NCBI GenBank assembly: GCA_020284085.1
Contig: JACEVL010000482.1
Coordinates: forward strand, 515,001 to 579,000
Reading direction: 5' to 3'
Source of the DNA: Aporrectodea caliginosa
Lineage: Eukaryota; Annelida; Clitellata; Crassiclitellata; Lumbricidae
Length of the DNA: 64,000 nucleotides
The position numbers and the translations under genes are program-made. Positions 8,001 through 18,018 of this stretch are shown here, in pieces; the stretch's first letter is position 1; every line of letters starts with the position of its first letter. The notes beneath the pieces are model-generated. The model did not search any database. It saw only the letters and a list, made by a program, of their open reading frames with translations, and had not been told where the DNA came from.

Positions 8001-10609
8001 TAGAGCAAACGATATATCAATTGGTGTTACCAAAAGAGCGACGAATGAAAGTGATGGAGTTGGCTCACGAATCAGTATTTGGAGGACATCTTGGAGAAGA
8101 GAAAACTAGAGAACGAATAAAGTTATCTTTTACCTGGCCAAAGATGAGAAGAGATATAGTGAAATTTTGCAAATCATGTGAGAAATGTCAGTTAAAGGCA
8201 AGAAGTTTGGTGATGGACAGGGTTCCTATCACTCCAATTCCAAGAGAAGATGTAGCCTTTAGAAGAATTACAATGGATTGTGTAGGACCAATCGAGCCAG
8301 CATCTGCTGCAGGTCACAAGTACTGTTTATGTATTGTCGATTCTTGCACAAGATGGCCTACAGTGTTTCTGTTGAAATCATTAACTGCGAAAGCTGTGTG
8401 TGATGCTTTGATGGAGTTGTTCATGAACGTTGGTGTACCTTCAGTGATCACAAGTGACCAAGGAACAAATTTTACTGCGAGTCTGACAAGAGAATTTCTG
8501 AATTTAATGGGGTGTAGTCCAAGATTTGATACGCCAGGTCATCCAGAGGCAGCTGGATTAGTAGAACGATGGAATCAAACATTCAAGAAAATGATCCATC
8601 ATGTAATTGTTGACAATCCAAGGCAATGGCACAAAGTAATTCCGTTTACAGTGTGGGCATTACGAGAAGTACCGAATGCAACTACTGGAATTGCTCCTTA
8701 TATGTTGGTGTATGGAAAGATTCCGCGTGGACCACTGGCAATTCTAAAAGAAAGTTGGACAAGAGAAATTAATTTACCACCTCATATTGGAATCCAACCA
8801 GAAAAGTACTTGAAAGACATGAAAGCAAATATGGAAAAAGCATTACTGTTTGCAGAATCATATTCACGAGAGAAGCAATTACAGTATACGAATCAATACA
8901 ACAAAAGAGCGAAACATAAAGAATTTGAACCGGGTGAAAAAGTCATTGTGTTATATCCGACTTCAACGAATAAACTGATTTCACGATGGCATGGTCCATG
9001 TACTGTCATACAACGAAGGTCAAAGTACTCTTATTTGATTGACATGGGTGACGATTGTCGAAAGATAATTCACGCAAATAAAATCAGAAAGTACATTACA
9101 AGAGCAATGAGTTGTGGACTAATCGTTGAAGAAGATGAAGACTTTGGTTCAGTGGTTGAGTTGTTGACGAAGAATGACTTGCAAGATGAAAAGAATTCAC
9201 TGAATCTTGATCCTGATCAGATTAACCATTTAACATTGACTCAACAAAAACAATTGCTGGAAGTACTAAACAAATATTCTGATCGATTTTCTGAAAAGCC
9301 TGGACTATGTACATTGGTTGAACATGAAATTGAACTGAAACCGGAATTTCGTGAAAAAGAATTTATGGCTTACCGAATTCCACTCATCTATCGAGCAGAA
9401 GTTGAACGACAAATTAAAGAAATGCTTCAAGCCAACATTATAAAACCATCTTCGAGCAGAATGGCAAGTCCGCTGGTTATTGTTAAAAAGAAAGACGGTT
9501 CTCTGAGACTTGCCTGCGACTACAGATACATTAACTCGTTCACTGTGGATTGTAAATATCCGATGCCGATTGTGAAAGATGTTTTGCACAAAGTTGGAAA
9601 ATCAAATGTGATCTCGATTTTTGATTGTCGAAGTGCTTACTGGACTTGTCCTGTTAAGCAAACTGATCAATGGAAAACTGCTTTTGTTACTCACAATGGA
9701 CTGTACGAGTTTACTCGTGTTCCTTTTGGAATGATCAACTCAGGAAGAACATTTGTTAAAGCAATTAACATGGTTTTACAGCCTATAAATGAATTTGCTG
9801 AGCCCTATGTAGATGACATTGCTGTGCATTCAGATGATTGGAAGATTCATTTACAGCATTTAGATGCATATTTAATGCAAATGAGACTGCATAACATTAC
9901 TCTGAACTTAAAGAAATGTATCTTTGGTAAGAGTGAGGTAAAGTTCATCGGTCATGTGGTTGGTTCTGGAACGATTCAAATGAATCCAGATAGAATTGAA
10001 AGTTTAATTAATTTGAAAACCCCAGAAACGAAGAAACAAGTTAAGCAGTTGCTTGGATTTTTTGGTTACTATAGACAGTTTATCAAAGATTTTGCACAGA
10101 TTGCGAAGCCTCTATCTGATTTGACAAGCAAACATGTTCCAGATAAGATTGATTGGACTGATAGACATCAACAGGCATTTAATTTACTTAAAGATGCTGT
10201 ACGCTCTAAAGTTGTTCTATATGTTTTTGATGTTGGAAAACCTTTTAATTTGTACTGTGATAGCAGTGATTTTGCAGTAGGAGCTGTTTTAACACAGCTG
10301 GATGATAAGGGAATAGAACGCCCTGTATCATTTATAAGTCAGAAATTGACTGACACCCAGAAGAGATGGGCAACTGTAGAGAAAGAAGCCTATGCTATTG
10401 TTTGGGCTCTAAATAAGTTGAAAGAGATAATAATTGGATCTAAAGTTCACATCTTTACCGATCACAATCCTTTAACTTATCTGACTGAATCTATGTCTAA
10501 GTCTGCTAAACTGGTGCGTTGGGCTTTGGCACTGCAAACTTTTGATGTAGAAGTTAATTATAAGAAAGGACGATTAAATGTTGTAGCAGATTGTTTATCT
10601 AGATTATAA
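5048..10609 (+). CDS. Gag-protease-integrase-RT-RNaseH polyprotein
   Basis: A single 1853-residue ORF with no frameshift between gag and pol. Residues about 80-350 are a highly charged Glu/Arg/Lys coiled coil built from repeats; about 365-530 look like a capsid-type domain. A CCHC zinc knuckle (CHNCGSDRHLMKFC) starts at 626. The aspartic protease motif is ALIDSGAEV (Asp743). The integrase has an HHCC finger (His1007, His1014, Cys1041, Cys1044) and a DD35E triad (Asp1077, Asp1137, Glu1173), followed by a GPF-like module near Trp1314. RT follows, with YVDD at 1587-1590, then RNaseH (Asp1738, Glu1778 or Glu1780, Asp1805). The start codon is the first ATG after the leader and is shared with the truncated copy at 1784. 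All listed catalytic residues are present, so the protein could be active. Confidence 0.92.
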   Translation: MEKLSVKKQAELKKMSSERLKQRLLKAGFEEKQLEDMSREDMLEALAEVWLKEEAEEEGAVGGVVEKVIEKPSGLMSMEMMMQWMMMKEEREEKRRQEEKEKEEKRRQEEKEKEEKRRQDEKEREEKRRQEEKEMRQEELRLQREKEEKAERLQREKEEKAENTRQEELRLQREKEEKAENARQEELRLQREKEEKAEQVRVAELELQKQQFEIQLEQLKRDREDAERRRLEQMIEFERARKSDEEIRQQQIEEKRLREEEKEKVRISELERAEEVRQEELKLQKESMEKAEEERQERLKLEKTKIALKEAQLKEEKQNREAQEQRRQEEREEQKRKQEESETMVSKIKKIGDAMKHVLPKMPNDMMEVPLYFETVENAFRSFNVQEQFWVKLLLPLMTPKARTVLNRLSFADLDDYEIVKQHLLKEFKLTPREYRSKFIDAKKTAEETYTMFTARLKNLLNYYVKSRKVDKNFEKLFDLLVADKLKESLPPGPLQFVLSKEGTDCYEASVVADLADIHVNNRIGLAIPNKTSFGFVPNGKRNQQFTPNFGFHWKSNQETGNQFRGAEVKPNSPVVHENRESMMTRQRQVYNKSPPRFVAREGNASFTPYKRKESIEQRGAVVKRCHNCGSDRHLMKFCPVPVTTSNYGGKQEHSRVNRIQVVDNSESQATEHQNNETEVKSVMKCHLSPDIQKEILLHNGMQKEMVGRDESTALKKVLLQYVEVEIRGTAGKEPVKVKALIDSGAEVPVISEELLEGMKVEQIGKVNLQCVAGDAIPAKLVKVDVRLCCNDVEEEVIPHKVKCSLTPYVTLMCASIAKMGSTERFLLHPEIIAELKAVPQVKMIQGDVQANVTTRLQSQRKKVIEVEEESETESSSEEENESDDQQSLMQDGITAEMSEQEMAACKNGNLNETKEDNDCDVAIGDLFEENEKDEEQQMQIADAKKFEEQQRQDESLKAWWNLAPDKESEFCVVNGLLYKRYRILEQTIYQLVLPKERRMKVMELAHESVFGGHLGEEKTRERIKLSFTWPKMRRDIVKFCKSCEKCQLKARSLVMDRVPITPIPREDVAFRRITMDCVGPIEPASAAGHKYCLCIVDSCTRWPTVFLLKSLTAKAVCDALMELFMNVGVPSVITSDQGTNFTASLTREFLNLMGCSPRFDTPGHPEAAGLVERWNQTFKKMIHHVIVDNPRQWHKVIPFTVWALREVPNATTGIAPYMLVYGKIPRGPLAILKESWTREINLPPHIGIQPEKYLKDMKANMEKALLFAESYSREKQLQYTNQYNKRAKHKEFEPGEKVIVLYPTSTNKLISRWHGPCTVIQRRSKYSYLIDMGDDCRKIIHANKIRKYITRAMSCGLIVEEDEDFGSVVELLTKNDLQDEKNSLNLDPDQINHLTLTQQKQLLEVLNKYSDRFSEKPGLCTLVEHEIELKPEFREKEFMAYRIPLIYRAEVERQIKEMLQANIIKPSSSRMASPLVIVKKKDGSLRLACDYRYINSFTVDCKYPMPIVKDVLHKVGKSNVISIFDCRSAYWTCPVKQTDQWKTAFVTHNGLYEFTRVPFGMINSGRTFVKAINMVLQPINEFAEPYVDDIAVHSDDWKIHLQHLDAYLMQMRLHNITLNLKKCIFGKSEVKFIGHVVGSGTIQMNPDRIESLINLKTPETKKQVKQLLGFFGYYRQFIKDFAQIAKPLSDLTSKHVPDKIDWTDRHQQAFNLLKDAVRSKVVLYVFDVGKPFNLYCDSSDFAVGAVLTQLDDKGIERPVSFISQKLTDTQKRWATVEKEAYAIVWALNKLKEIIIGSKVHIFTDHNPLTYLTESMSKSAKLVRWALALQTFDVEVNYKKGRLNVVADCLSRL

Positions 10610-10700
10610 GATTGTTCATTTACTGTATTGTATAGTATTAAGTTTATTGCATAATTTAGTACATGATGATTTCGCAAATTTTTAAATTTAATTTGCTCAG

Positions 10701-10758
10701 TAGAGATAAGGAAAGTTCTTGAGGTAGGTCACAACTAAGAAAGAAAAGAGTTGGTGAC
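10701..10758 (+). mobile_element. LTR 3'-end remnant
   Basis: The last 58 bp of the LTR, ending GTTGGTGACA and followed by TTTGC, joined to internal sequence by a deletion of about 390 bp. Confidence 0.8.
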
Positions 10759-10985
10759 ATTTGCACTTATAGAAATTATAAAATTGAAAAATAATAAAGT
10801 ACAAAAACTGGTCTTTTCAATATCTGTTAATGCAAGAAACACCGCTTTTCTAACCTTCCGGTTTGTTTTCATCGTCATCATCATCACCAACATCATTATC
10901 ATCATCATCATCATCATTGTCATTGTCTTCATCTTCATCGTCATTTGAATGCTGATAGTTAAATGTAATGCATACACGTTCCTTA
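10759..10985 (+). other. Genomic flank of the gypsy element, copy 1
   Basis: The sequence following the target site; it includes a short TCA microsatellite (about 10870-10945). No gene seen. It is repeated almost base for base at 13399-13625. Confidence 0.7.
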
Positions 10986-11836
10986 CCTCGACAGTTGTAA
11001 ATCGCCTAACTGAAAACTTCCGTTTCACTCAACTTATCGACAAACAATTTCCCTAAATTAACTAAAACAAAGTTATTCTAAAACTGACATTTCACTTAAG
11101 AAATGCCTCTACTTGTAAGTGTCTGCGTCCACCTCAGACGGAACTGTATTCCTCGTTCAGAAGATGCTTATATTTCGCGAAAGACGGGCAGTGTCTGTCA
11201 TGATTCGATGCGTCAATTAAACACCACGCTGGCGGCAACTACAAACGCTTCTACAACCGATGCCGGCGGCAACTACAACGGATTCCACTCGGCAACTACA
11301 GACAGCTTCCTAGGCAACTACAAGCGACGGCGGCTGCGGTACATTTGAAACTGAGACGGTGAATGCTTGCAGAGAACAATTCTCGAAGTCTACTGCTTTG
11401 CTTTCGACCCATTGACAGTTAGACCGGTCAACGCCGAGAGCAGAAATGCACCGCAGGGCGTATGAAGGCGTAATGCTGCATTCCAATGAGCTGGGGCGAA
11501 GTATTCTAAGACAAGACTGACGTTGAGCTGTTGAGTCTACGCACTTGATAATACGACACGGTAACCGATTAGATGAGCACTCGCGTTTACCCTCAAGATT
11601 TGGGGTTCTAGTTTCTAGAACAATAAATATGCAGCGATCTTGGTCACTGCTTCGTCGTTTATATATATGTATATATATACATATATATATATATATACAT
11701 ACATATAAAAGGAAAGTGCAAGCGTCTTCAATGAAATGTCAGTTTTTAAATAACTTTATTTAAGTTTATTTAGTTAAATTGTCGATAAATTGATTGGAAC
11801 GGAAGTTTTCAGTTAGGCGATTTATCACTGTCGAGG
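10986..11836. mobile_element. MITE with long TIRs and TTA target duplication, PIF/Harbinger-like, copy 1
   Basis: The ends CCTCGACAGT and ACTGTCGAGG are flanked by TTA on both sides (10983-10985 and 11837-11839). Inverted similarity continues inward about 110 bp on each side with indels (10986-11100 against about 11730-11836). At 851 bp and with no transposase ORF it is non-autonomous. The 3-bp TTA duplication fits PIF/Harbinger; the superfamily is inferred only from that. Confidence 0.7.
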
Positions 11837-11837
11837 T

Positions 11838-11839
<2 letters not shown>

Positions 11840-11868
<29 letters not shown>

Positions 11869-12690
11869 CAGTATATTGTACTATTTATATAATATACTAT
11901 ATATGCAGTAATGGATGTTATATATATAACACCCATTATTACATATTATAGTAATGGATGTTGATAATTATTGGTACGCGAAAAGCTATAGACAGTCTTC
12001 TGTAAATACGGTAGCCTGGATTGGATCTCGTCACGCCAGAGGCTAACATTATTATAGATTCATAAGCAACGGCTTCTACTAACACTACCACCACCACCAC
12101 CATCCACACCACCACCAACAACAACAACAACAACGACGACAACAACAATAATGGTAATAACAACAATGCAAATAATTAGAACATGAGAGTCTCGATGCTA
12201 TTATGGTGCCTCATTGAGACCGCGTCACTCACTGCCTGCATGTGTGACTCACTATAGGTTGCAGCATGCGGGCACACAGCAGACTGTCTCGCCAACTGGC
12301 AGAAGGACAGACATGCATGAATTTCCAATAACCTTCTCAGCAACGATTCCCACGAATAACGTATGCACGACTCATTGGAATTCAGCATTAGACGAATTCA
12401 ATTTGCCTCGTCTTCCTGGCTGCATTGCATCCGATTATGAACGTAATAATTCGTGACGGTGTCAAAATAATGACGTAATCGCGACGGAAGTTCAAAAGCC
12501 ACAGTTCGATTTACATCACGACTTACTGATGCGCCATATTCCGAAAATTTTCCGCCGAGAGTTGGCCTTTTCGATACCCGGATGAAAGTAGTTTCTAGGC
12601 GGAGTAATACCTGTCGCTAGTGTGGTAATTAAAATTTAAAAATCAAAGGAAACGGCGCTAAATAAAGAAACTACGTTATCTGCTAATAAA
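11840..12690. other. Flank with (TA)n and CCA/CAA repeats; no gene
   Basis: TA-rich sequence (11838-11905), an ACCACC/AACAAC tract (about 12080-12155) and unassigned sequence. The small ORFs here are unsupported. It is duplicated at 14480-15330. Confidence 0.5.
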
Positions 12691-12860
12691 TCTAAAGTTC
12701 ACATCTTTACCGATCACAATCCTTTAACTTATCTGACTGAATCTATGTCTAAGTCTGCTAAACTGGTGCGTTGGGCTTTGGCACTGCAAACTTTGATGTA
12801 GAAGTTAATTATAAGAAAGGACGATTAAATGTTGTAGCAGATTGTTTATCTAGATTATAA
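12691..12860 (+). pseudogene. Duplicated RNaseH C-terminus of pol
   Basis: Repeats the codons from 10439 to the pol stop with one base deleted in the ACTTTTGATG run. It lacks the rest of pol, so it is a duplication remnant next to the intact 3' LTR. Confidence 0.85.
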
Positions 12861-12951
12861 GATTGTTCATTTACTGTATTGTATAGTATTAAGTTTATTG
12901 CATAATTTAGTACATGATGATTTCGCAAATTTTTAAATTTAATTTGCTCAA

Positions 12952-12971
12952 TCCAAAGAAAGGGAAGGAGG
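12952..12971 (+). other. Polypurine tract
   Basis: The purine-rich CCAAAGAAAGGGAAGGAGG lies just upstream of the 3' LTR at 12975, as expected for plus-strand priming. The same tract is present in reverse complement at about 62533-62552 in the second element. Confidence 0.8.
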
Positions 12972-12974
12972 TAA

Positions 12975-13398
12975 TGTGAACTAATGTTTTGCATATATAA
13001 TGAGCACAGGTGTTCCTTAGGTTGATATATATATAATGTGTATTCGATTGTTAAGCGTTTTAGTCTTAGGCCTTAGTTGCGCTGTCGGCTCGTGGGCGCT
13101 TGGCCTAAAGTAGCCTAAACATTGGCTGACGGTAGATTGTTTTACACGTGCAGTTAGCGCGCCAAACTTAGAAACTGCTGATGACAGTGAATTTGAACAA
13201 TACAGTGTAGTACAGTTGTTTTAAGGCAAGAGTTGAGTTGTTGTTATTAAACTGTGTTTGAAGAAGAAAGAAAGAAACATTCAAAGAACTGTGTCAATTT
13301 AATTCTTAAACAGTTAGAAGACGTTGAGCAATTTATATGTAGAGATAAGGAAAGTTCTTGAGGTAGGTCACAACTAAGAAAGAAAAGAGTTGGTGACA
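12975..13398 (+). mobile_element. 3' LTR, full length (424 bp)
   Basis: TGTGAACT...GTTGGTGACA, followed by TTTGC (13399-13403), the target duplication matching 4432-4436. Confidence 0.9.
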
Positions 13399-14477
13399 TT
13401 TGCACTTATAGAAATTATAAAATTGAAAAAATAATAAAGTACAAAAACTGGTCTTTTCAATATCTGTTAATGCAAGAAACACCGCTTTTCTAACCTTCCG
13501 GTTTGTTTTCATCGTCATCATCATCACCAACATCATTATCATCATCATCATCATCATTGTCATTGTCTTCATCTTCATCGTCATTTGAATGCTGATAGTT
13601 AAATGTAATGCATACACGTTCCTTACCTCGACAGTTGTAAATCGCCTAACTGAAAACTTCCGTTTCACTCAACTTATCGACAAACAATTTCCCTAAATTA
13701 ACTAAAACAAAGTTATTCTAAAACTGACATTTCACTTAAGAAATGCCTCTACTTGTAAGTGTCTGCGTCCACCTCAGACGGAACTGTATTCCTCGTTCAG
13801 AAGATGCTTATATTTCGCGAAAGACGGGCAGTGTCTGTCATGATTCGATGCGTCAATTAAACACCACGCTGGCGGCAACTACAAACGCTTCTACAACCGA
13901 TGCCGGCGGCAACTACAACGGATTCCACTCGGCAACTACAGACAGCTTCCTAGGCAACTACAAGCGACGGCGGCTGCGGTACATTTGAAACTGAGACGGT
14001 GAATGCTTGCAGAGAACAATTCTCGAAGTCTACTGCTTTGCTTTCGACCCATTGACAGTTAGACCGGTCAACGCCGAGAGCAGAAATGCACCGCAGGGCG
14101 TATGAAGGCGTAATGCTGCATTCCAATGAGCTGGGGCGAAGTATTCTAAGACAAGACTGACGTTGAGCTGTTGAGTCTACGCACTTGATAATACGACACG
14201 GTAACCGATTAGATGAGCACTCGCGTTTACCCTCAAGATTTGGGGTTCTAGTTTCTAGAACAATAAATATGCAGCGATCTTGGTCACTGCTTCGTCGTTT
14301 ATATATATGTATATATATACATATATATATATATATACATACATATAAAAGGAAAGTGCAAGCGTCTTCAATGAAATGTCAGTTTTTAAATAACTTTATT
14401 TAAGTTTATTTAGTTAAATTGTCGATAAATTGATTGGAACGGAAGTTTTCAGTTAGGCGATTTATCACTGTCGAGGT

Positions 14478-14508
<31 letters not shown>

Positions 14509-15330
14509 CAGTATATTGTACTATTTATATAATATACTATATATGCAGTAATGGATGTTATATATATAACACCCATTATTACATATTATAGTAATGGATG
14601 TTGATAATTATTGGTACGCGAAAAGCTATAGACAGTCTTCTGTAAATACGGTAGCCTGGATTGGATCTCGTCACGCCAGAGGCTAACATTATTATAGATT
14701 CATAAGCAACGGCTTCTACTAACACTACCACCACCACCACCATCCACACCACCACCAACAACAACAACAACAACGACGACAACAACAATAATGGTAATAA
14801 CAACAATGCAAATAATTAGAACATGAGAGTCTCGATGCTATTATGGTGCCTCATTGAGACCGCGTCACTCACTGCCTGCATGTGTGACTCACTATAGGTT
14901 GCAGCATGCGGGCACACAGCAGACTGTCTCGCCAACTGGCAGAAGGACAGACATGCATGAATTTCCAATAACCTTCTCAGCAACGATTCCCACGAATAAC
15001 GTATGCACGACTCATTGGAATTCAGCATTAGACGAATTCAATTTGCCTCGTCTTCCTGGCTGCATTGCATCCGATTATGAACGTAATAATTCGTGACGGT
15101 GTCAAAATAATGACGTAATCGCGACGGAAGTTCAAAAGCCACAGTTCGATTTACATCACGACTTACTGATGCGCCATATTCCGAAAATTTTCCGCCGAGA
15201 GTTGGCCTTTTCGATACCCGGATGAAAGTAGTTTCTAGGCGGAGTAATACCTGTCGCTAGTGTGGTAATTAAAATTTAAAAATCCAAAGGAAACGGCGCT
15301 AAATAAAGAAACTACGTTATCTGCTAATAA
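13399..15330 (+). repeat. Right-hand tandem duplication, flank copy 2
   Basis: Almost base-for-base identical to 10759-12690, with only single-base indels noticed. Similarity ends at CTGCTAATAA, where copy 1 jumps back to RNaseH sequence and copy 2 continues into unique DNA. Confidence 0.85.
13626..14476. mobile_element. TTA-flanked long-TIR MITE, copy 2
   Basis: The duplicate of 10986-11836, carried along by the segmental duplication and not by transposition, because its flanks are also identical. Confidence 0.7.
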
Positions 15331-15660
15331 AAACTAGTGTCAAAAGTAAGTAAGATTTATAAACACAAACGTTTTTATAGCGATATATGATGAAAACTTA
15401 AGGCGTTACAGGCTCATAAGTCATGCAGGCTAAAGCCAACGGCTCAAGAGGAATGGCTGCTTGAGCTCCTCAGCCTTTCTCTTCCTCTGTTCCGGAAACG
15501 CCTGGAGTCCATTTTATGTGTTAGTGGTAGTTCTGGCTTGGGACGGGAGAGTCGCTGAATTGTTGAGTGGCGCTTTATAAATGCTCTATTACGATTACCA
15601 TTATGCGCCAACTCTAAACGACAACATTTCGAATAGTATAGGATAATAATGATAATAAAT
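15331..15660. other. Unassigned sequence with a LINE/SINE-like tail
   Basis: No gene seen. GTGGCGCTTTATAAATGC at about 15566-15583 resembles the 3' tails of the LINE and SINE fragments elsewhere in the window. Confidence 0.4.
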
Positions 15661-15663
15661 TAA

Positions 15664-15752
15664 TAATAATAGTAGTAGTAGTGTTAGTGGTAGTAGTAGT
15701 GGCAGTGGTAGTGGTAGTGGTAGTGGTGGTAGTGGTAGTGGTAGTGATAGTG

Positions 15753-15802
<50 letters not shown>

Positions 15803-15850
15803 TGTTGTTGTTGTTGTTGTAGTAGTTGTAGTAGTAGGCGTAGTAGTAAT
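15664..15850. repeat. (TAG/TGG)n microsatellite
   Basis: A trinucleotide tract of TAG, TGG and TTG units; it produces spurious poly-Val and poly-Thr frames. Confidence 0.9.
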
Positions 15851-16335
15851 AATGACAGAACGAATTATATAGCGCCATAGTTCATCCAAGGCAGCAAAGG
15901 TCGCTGTACATGAGTTAAAAAATCAACGACAATGATTTTATATTTAGAAAGATAGACTCTGACTCATAATTTTAATGTGTCCAACGGTGGTGCATGCATT
16001 CGTCACGTGGTCTGTCCAGATAATAATTCTAACATTTTATCAGATCAGACATATTCAGACCATTTCAGACCAGATCATTGAACTCCGACGATATTGAATA
16101 TGCTAGAGTGGACAAAACGCCGTTTTATACGAAGAGATAAATGAAGGGCCTTTAATGAGAAACATCAGTCGTACATCGTCGTTGTCCGATTGCTGTGATC
16201 GTCCGTTTCATCCGGTAAATTGAGTTTACACAAAAATCGAACCAAAGTCCAACAACAGCTTTTCAAAAATACTTAAATGTCATTGATCAATCCATTAGAG
16301 GGGTCTCAAGTAAACAACACCGACTGCGGTAAGTT
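15851..16335. other. No feature seen
   Basis: Unique-looking sequence with no convincing ORF, repeat end or RNA gene. Confidence 0.4.
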
Positions 16336-16337
16336 TC

Positions 16338-16465
16338 GCTGTATCTCTCCTCTTCGTCTCTGTCTCTCTGTCTCTCTGTCTCTTTGTCTCTCTGTGTCTG
16401 TGTCTGTGTCTGTGTCTGTGTCTGTGTCTGTGTCTGTGTCTGTGTCTGTGTCTGTGTCTGTGTCT

Positions 16466-16552
<87 letters not shown>

Positions 16553-16556
16553 TTGT
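16338..16556 (+). repeat. (TGTGTC)n then (TC)n microsatellite
   Basis: A TGTGTC hexamer block (16393-16470) runs into a pure TC block (16470-16540). ORFs over it are artefacts. Confidence 0.9.
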
Positions 16557-17353
16557 GTTTCCTGTGTCTCCCTATGTCTTTCTCTGCCTTTGCCTCTGTC
16601 TGTCTCGCATTAAGAGATTCTACCGTAACTACAACCAGACTGAAATCATGTAACTAAAACCAACCTTAACCCTTTACGGATCTCAACCCGACCTCTACCC
16701 TAATCCGAATCCCAACCCTTTTCTTAGAAAGAACTCTAACGCCAATTCTATTAGTTTAAATCTTTCATTTCGCGGTGCGATTGTCCCTATCTTTGTTTTC
16801 GAATCAAGGACCGGAAGTCAAATTGGATTCGACGATCGTCGAAAACACCCAGAGACGCGTCCAAGCGCTCTTGCCGTAATTCAGCGTCACCATTATCGTC
16901 TCTATCCACGAACTGAAAGACTATTTGTGTCCACTGCACGTTTGAGGCGTGGCCACTCGTTCTCTGATCACGTAATACATGACGTCTAAGTGCGACTTGA
17001 ATTGATCTGATTTTCTCAGACAAATTGTAGTTCTGCTCGGAGAAATAAATAACGAAATAAACGCCCATACACGATTAATATAGAAATACAATGTTATTTA
17101 AGCTTGGATACACAGACAAACGTATTGGTTGTGACGTGCTGACCAAAGATGTGTATACAACTGAGTTCATCAGGGGCTAAAATGTAGCGCGTACGGTAGG
17201 GAAGATGTCATTTGCTCTGTTTAAACTTCAAAACCACTCCATAACTCAAAGAACTATGGCGACGAGCTACAACCTGGTTTGCTACTGGTAATGTAAAACG
17301 CCGGTGAAAGAGACACACTGCTGTCCTTAAAACTATCCTGAGCCATTGCGTGG
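16557..17353. other. No gene seen
   Basis: Includes a degenerate C-rich AACCC tract (16650-16725) and unassigned sequence. The 93-codon minus ORF at 16787-17068 matches no family I recognise. Confidence 0.4.
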
Positions 17354-17784
17354 GGTCCGTGACACTTCGTCTACAGACATTTCGTCTACAAACATTTCAC
17401 CTACTAGTGTATCTGTAATTCTGTATCCATTGGGGCTAATCAACAGAGGCCGCTTTCTTATAGTTTCGCTAAAACGTGCTAAATATTCTCAGGAATCCAG
17501 CTTCTAATTACTGAAACGATTATTTTCATAAATTCAAATTCTATTGAATGAAAAAATTAGTTTCATCCAGGAATCCAGTTTGGTATCGAGCTTCTATTTA
17601 TGGGGAAAATTATTTCGATCAATCCAGCTACTATTTCAACACAGGAATGTTTTCATCAATCCAACTTCCATTTAGGGAAACAGTTTTTCAACATCCAGCT
17701 TCCATTTTAAAGTGACAATATCAAATAACTTCGTAGACGAAATGTCTGTGGGCGAAATGTCTGTAGACGAATTGTCGTCACACC
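17354..17784. mobile_element. Non-autonomous TIR element with 9-bp target duplication (Mutator-like)
   Basis: The ends carry inverted repeats with the shared block TTCGTCTACAGACATTTCG, reiterated inside each end as further GTCTAC/ACATTTCG units. ATTGCGTGG occurs directly outside both ends (17345-17353 and 17785-17793). A 9-bp duplication suggests Mutator-like. The interior is AT-rich with repeated ATCCAGCTTC motifs and no transposase. Confidence 0.65.
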
Positions 17785-17937
17785 ATTGCGTGGTAGTCAT
17801 TGTGGTTGCCGATGAAAAGTTCATCTGTCTGCTGCATTTATGGTATACTCTGTAGAGCTCGGCTTGTATTTTTGTATTTCTGTTCGAGTCTTTACTAAGT
17901 TTGCTTAGTTTCTCTGTTCTGCTTTGTGCGAAATAAA

Positions 17938-18016
<79 letters not shown>
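17938..18016. repeat. (TA)n microsatellite
   Basis: About 78 bp of near-perfect TA dinucleotides. Confidence 0.95.

Positions 18017-18018
<2 letters not shown>

Larger units (their letters stand above)
10439..12690 (+). repeat. Right-hand tandem duplication, copy 1 (RNaseH end, LTR remnant, flank)
   Basis: From TCTAAAGTTCAC (10439) through the end of pol, an LTR stub and 1.9 kb of flank. Copy 2 starts at 12691 with the same RNaseH codons. Copy 1 has lost the PPT and all but the last 58 bp of its LTR. Confidence 0.85.
4437..13398 (+). mobile_element. Complete Gmr1-like Ty3/gypsy LTR retrotransposon (Gag-PR-IN-RT-RH order)
   Basis: The element runs from a 5' LTR (4437-4745) through PBS, 19-bp array, one gag-pol ORF (5048-10609), a duplicated interior (10439-12690) and PPT to a full 3' LTR (12975-13398), flanked by TTTGC. 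The domain order puts integrase upstream of RT, as in Ty1/copia, while the RT, RNaseH and integrase GPF-like motif are Ty3/gypsy type. That combination is the hallmark of the Gmr1-like group described from deuterostomes. An uninterrupted ORF and a second near-identical copy at 62108-64000 point to recent activity. The 5' LTR has an internal deletion and the 3' end a tandem duplication. Confidence 0.85.

Noticed and set aside
11103..11348. 81-codon ORF repeated at 13743-13988
   Set aside because: Its identity in two places comes from a segmental duplication, and it lies inside a MITE with no known domain.
16650..16725. Telomere-like repeat
   Set aside because: The AACCC-rich stretch is degenerate, short and has no regular TTAGGG/CCCTAA period.
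16787..17068. 93-codon minus ORF
   Set aside because: No recognisable motif, repeat or splice signals.
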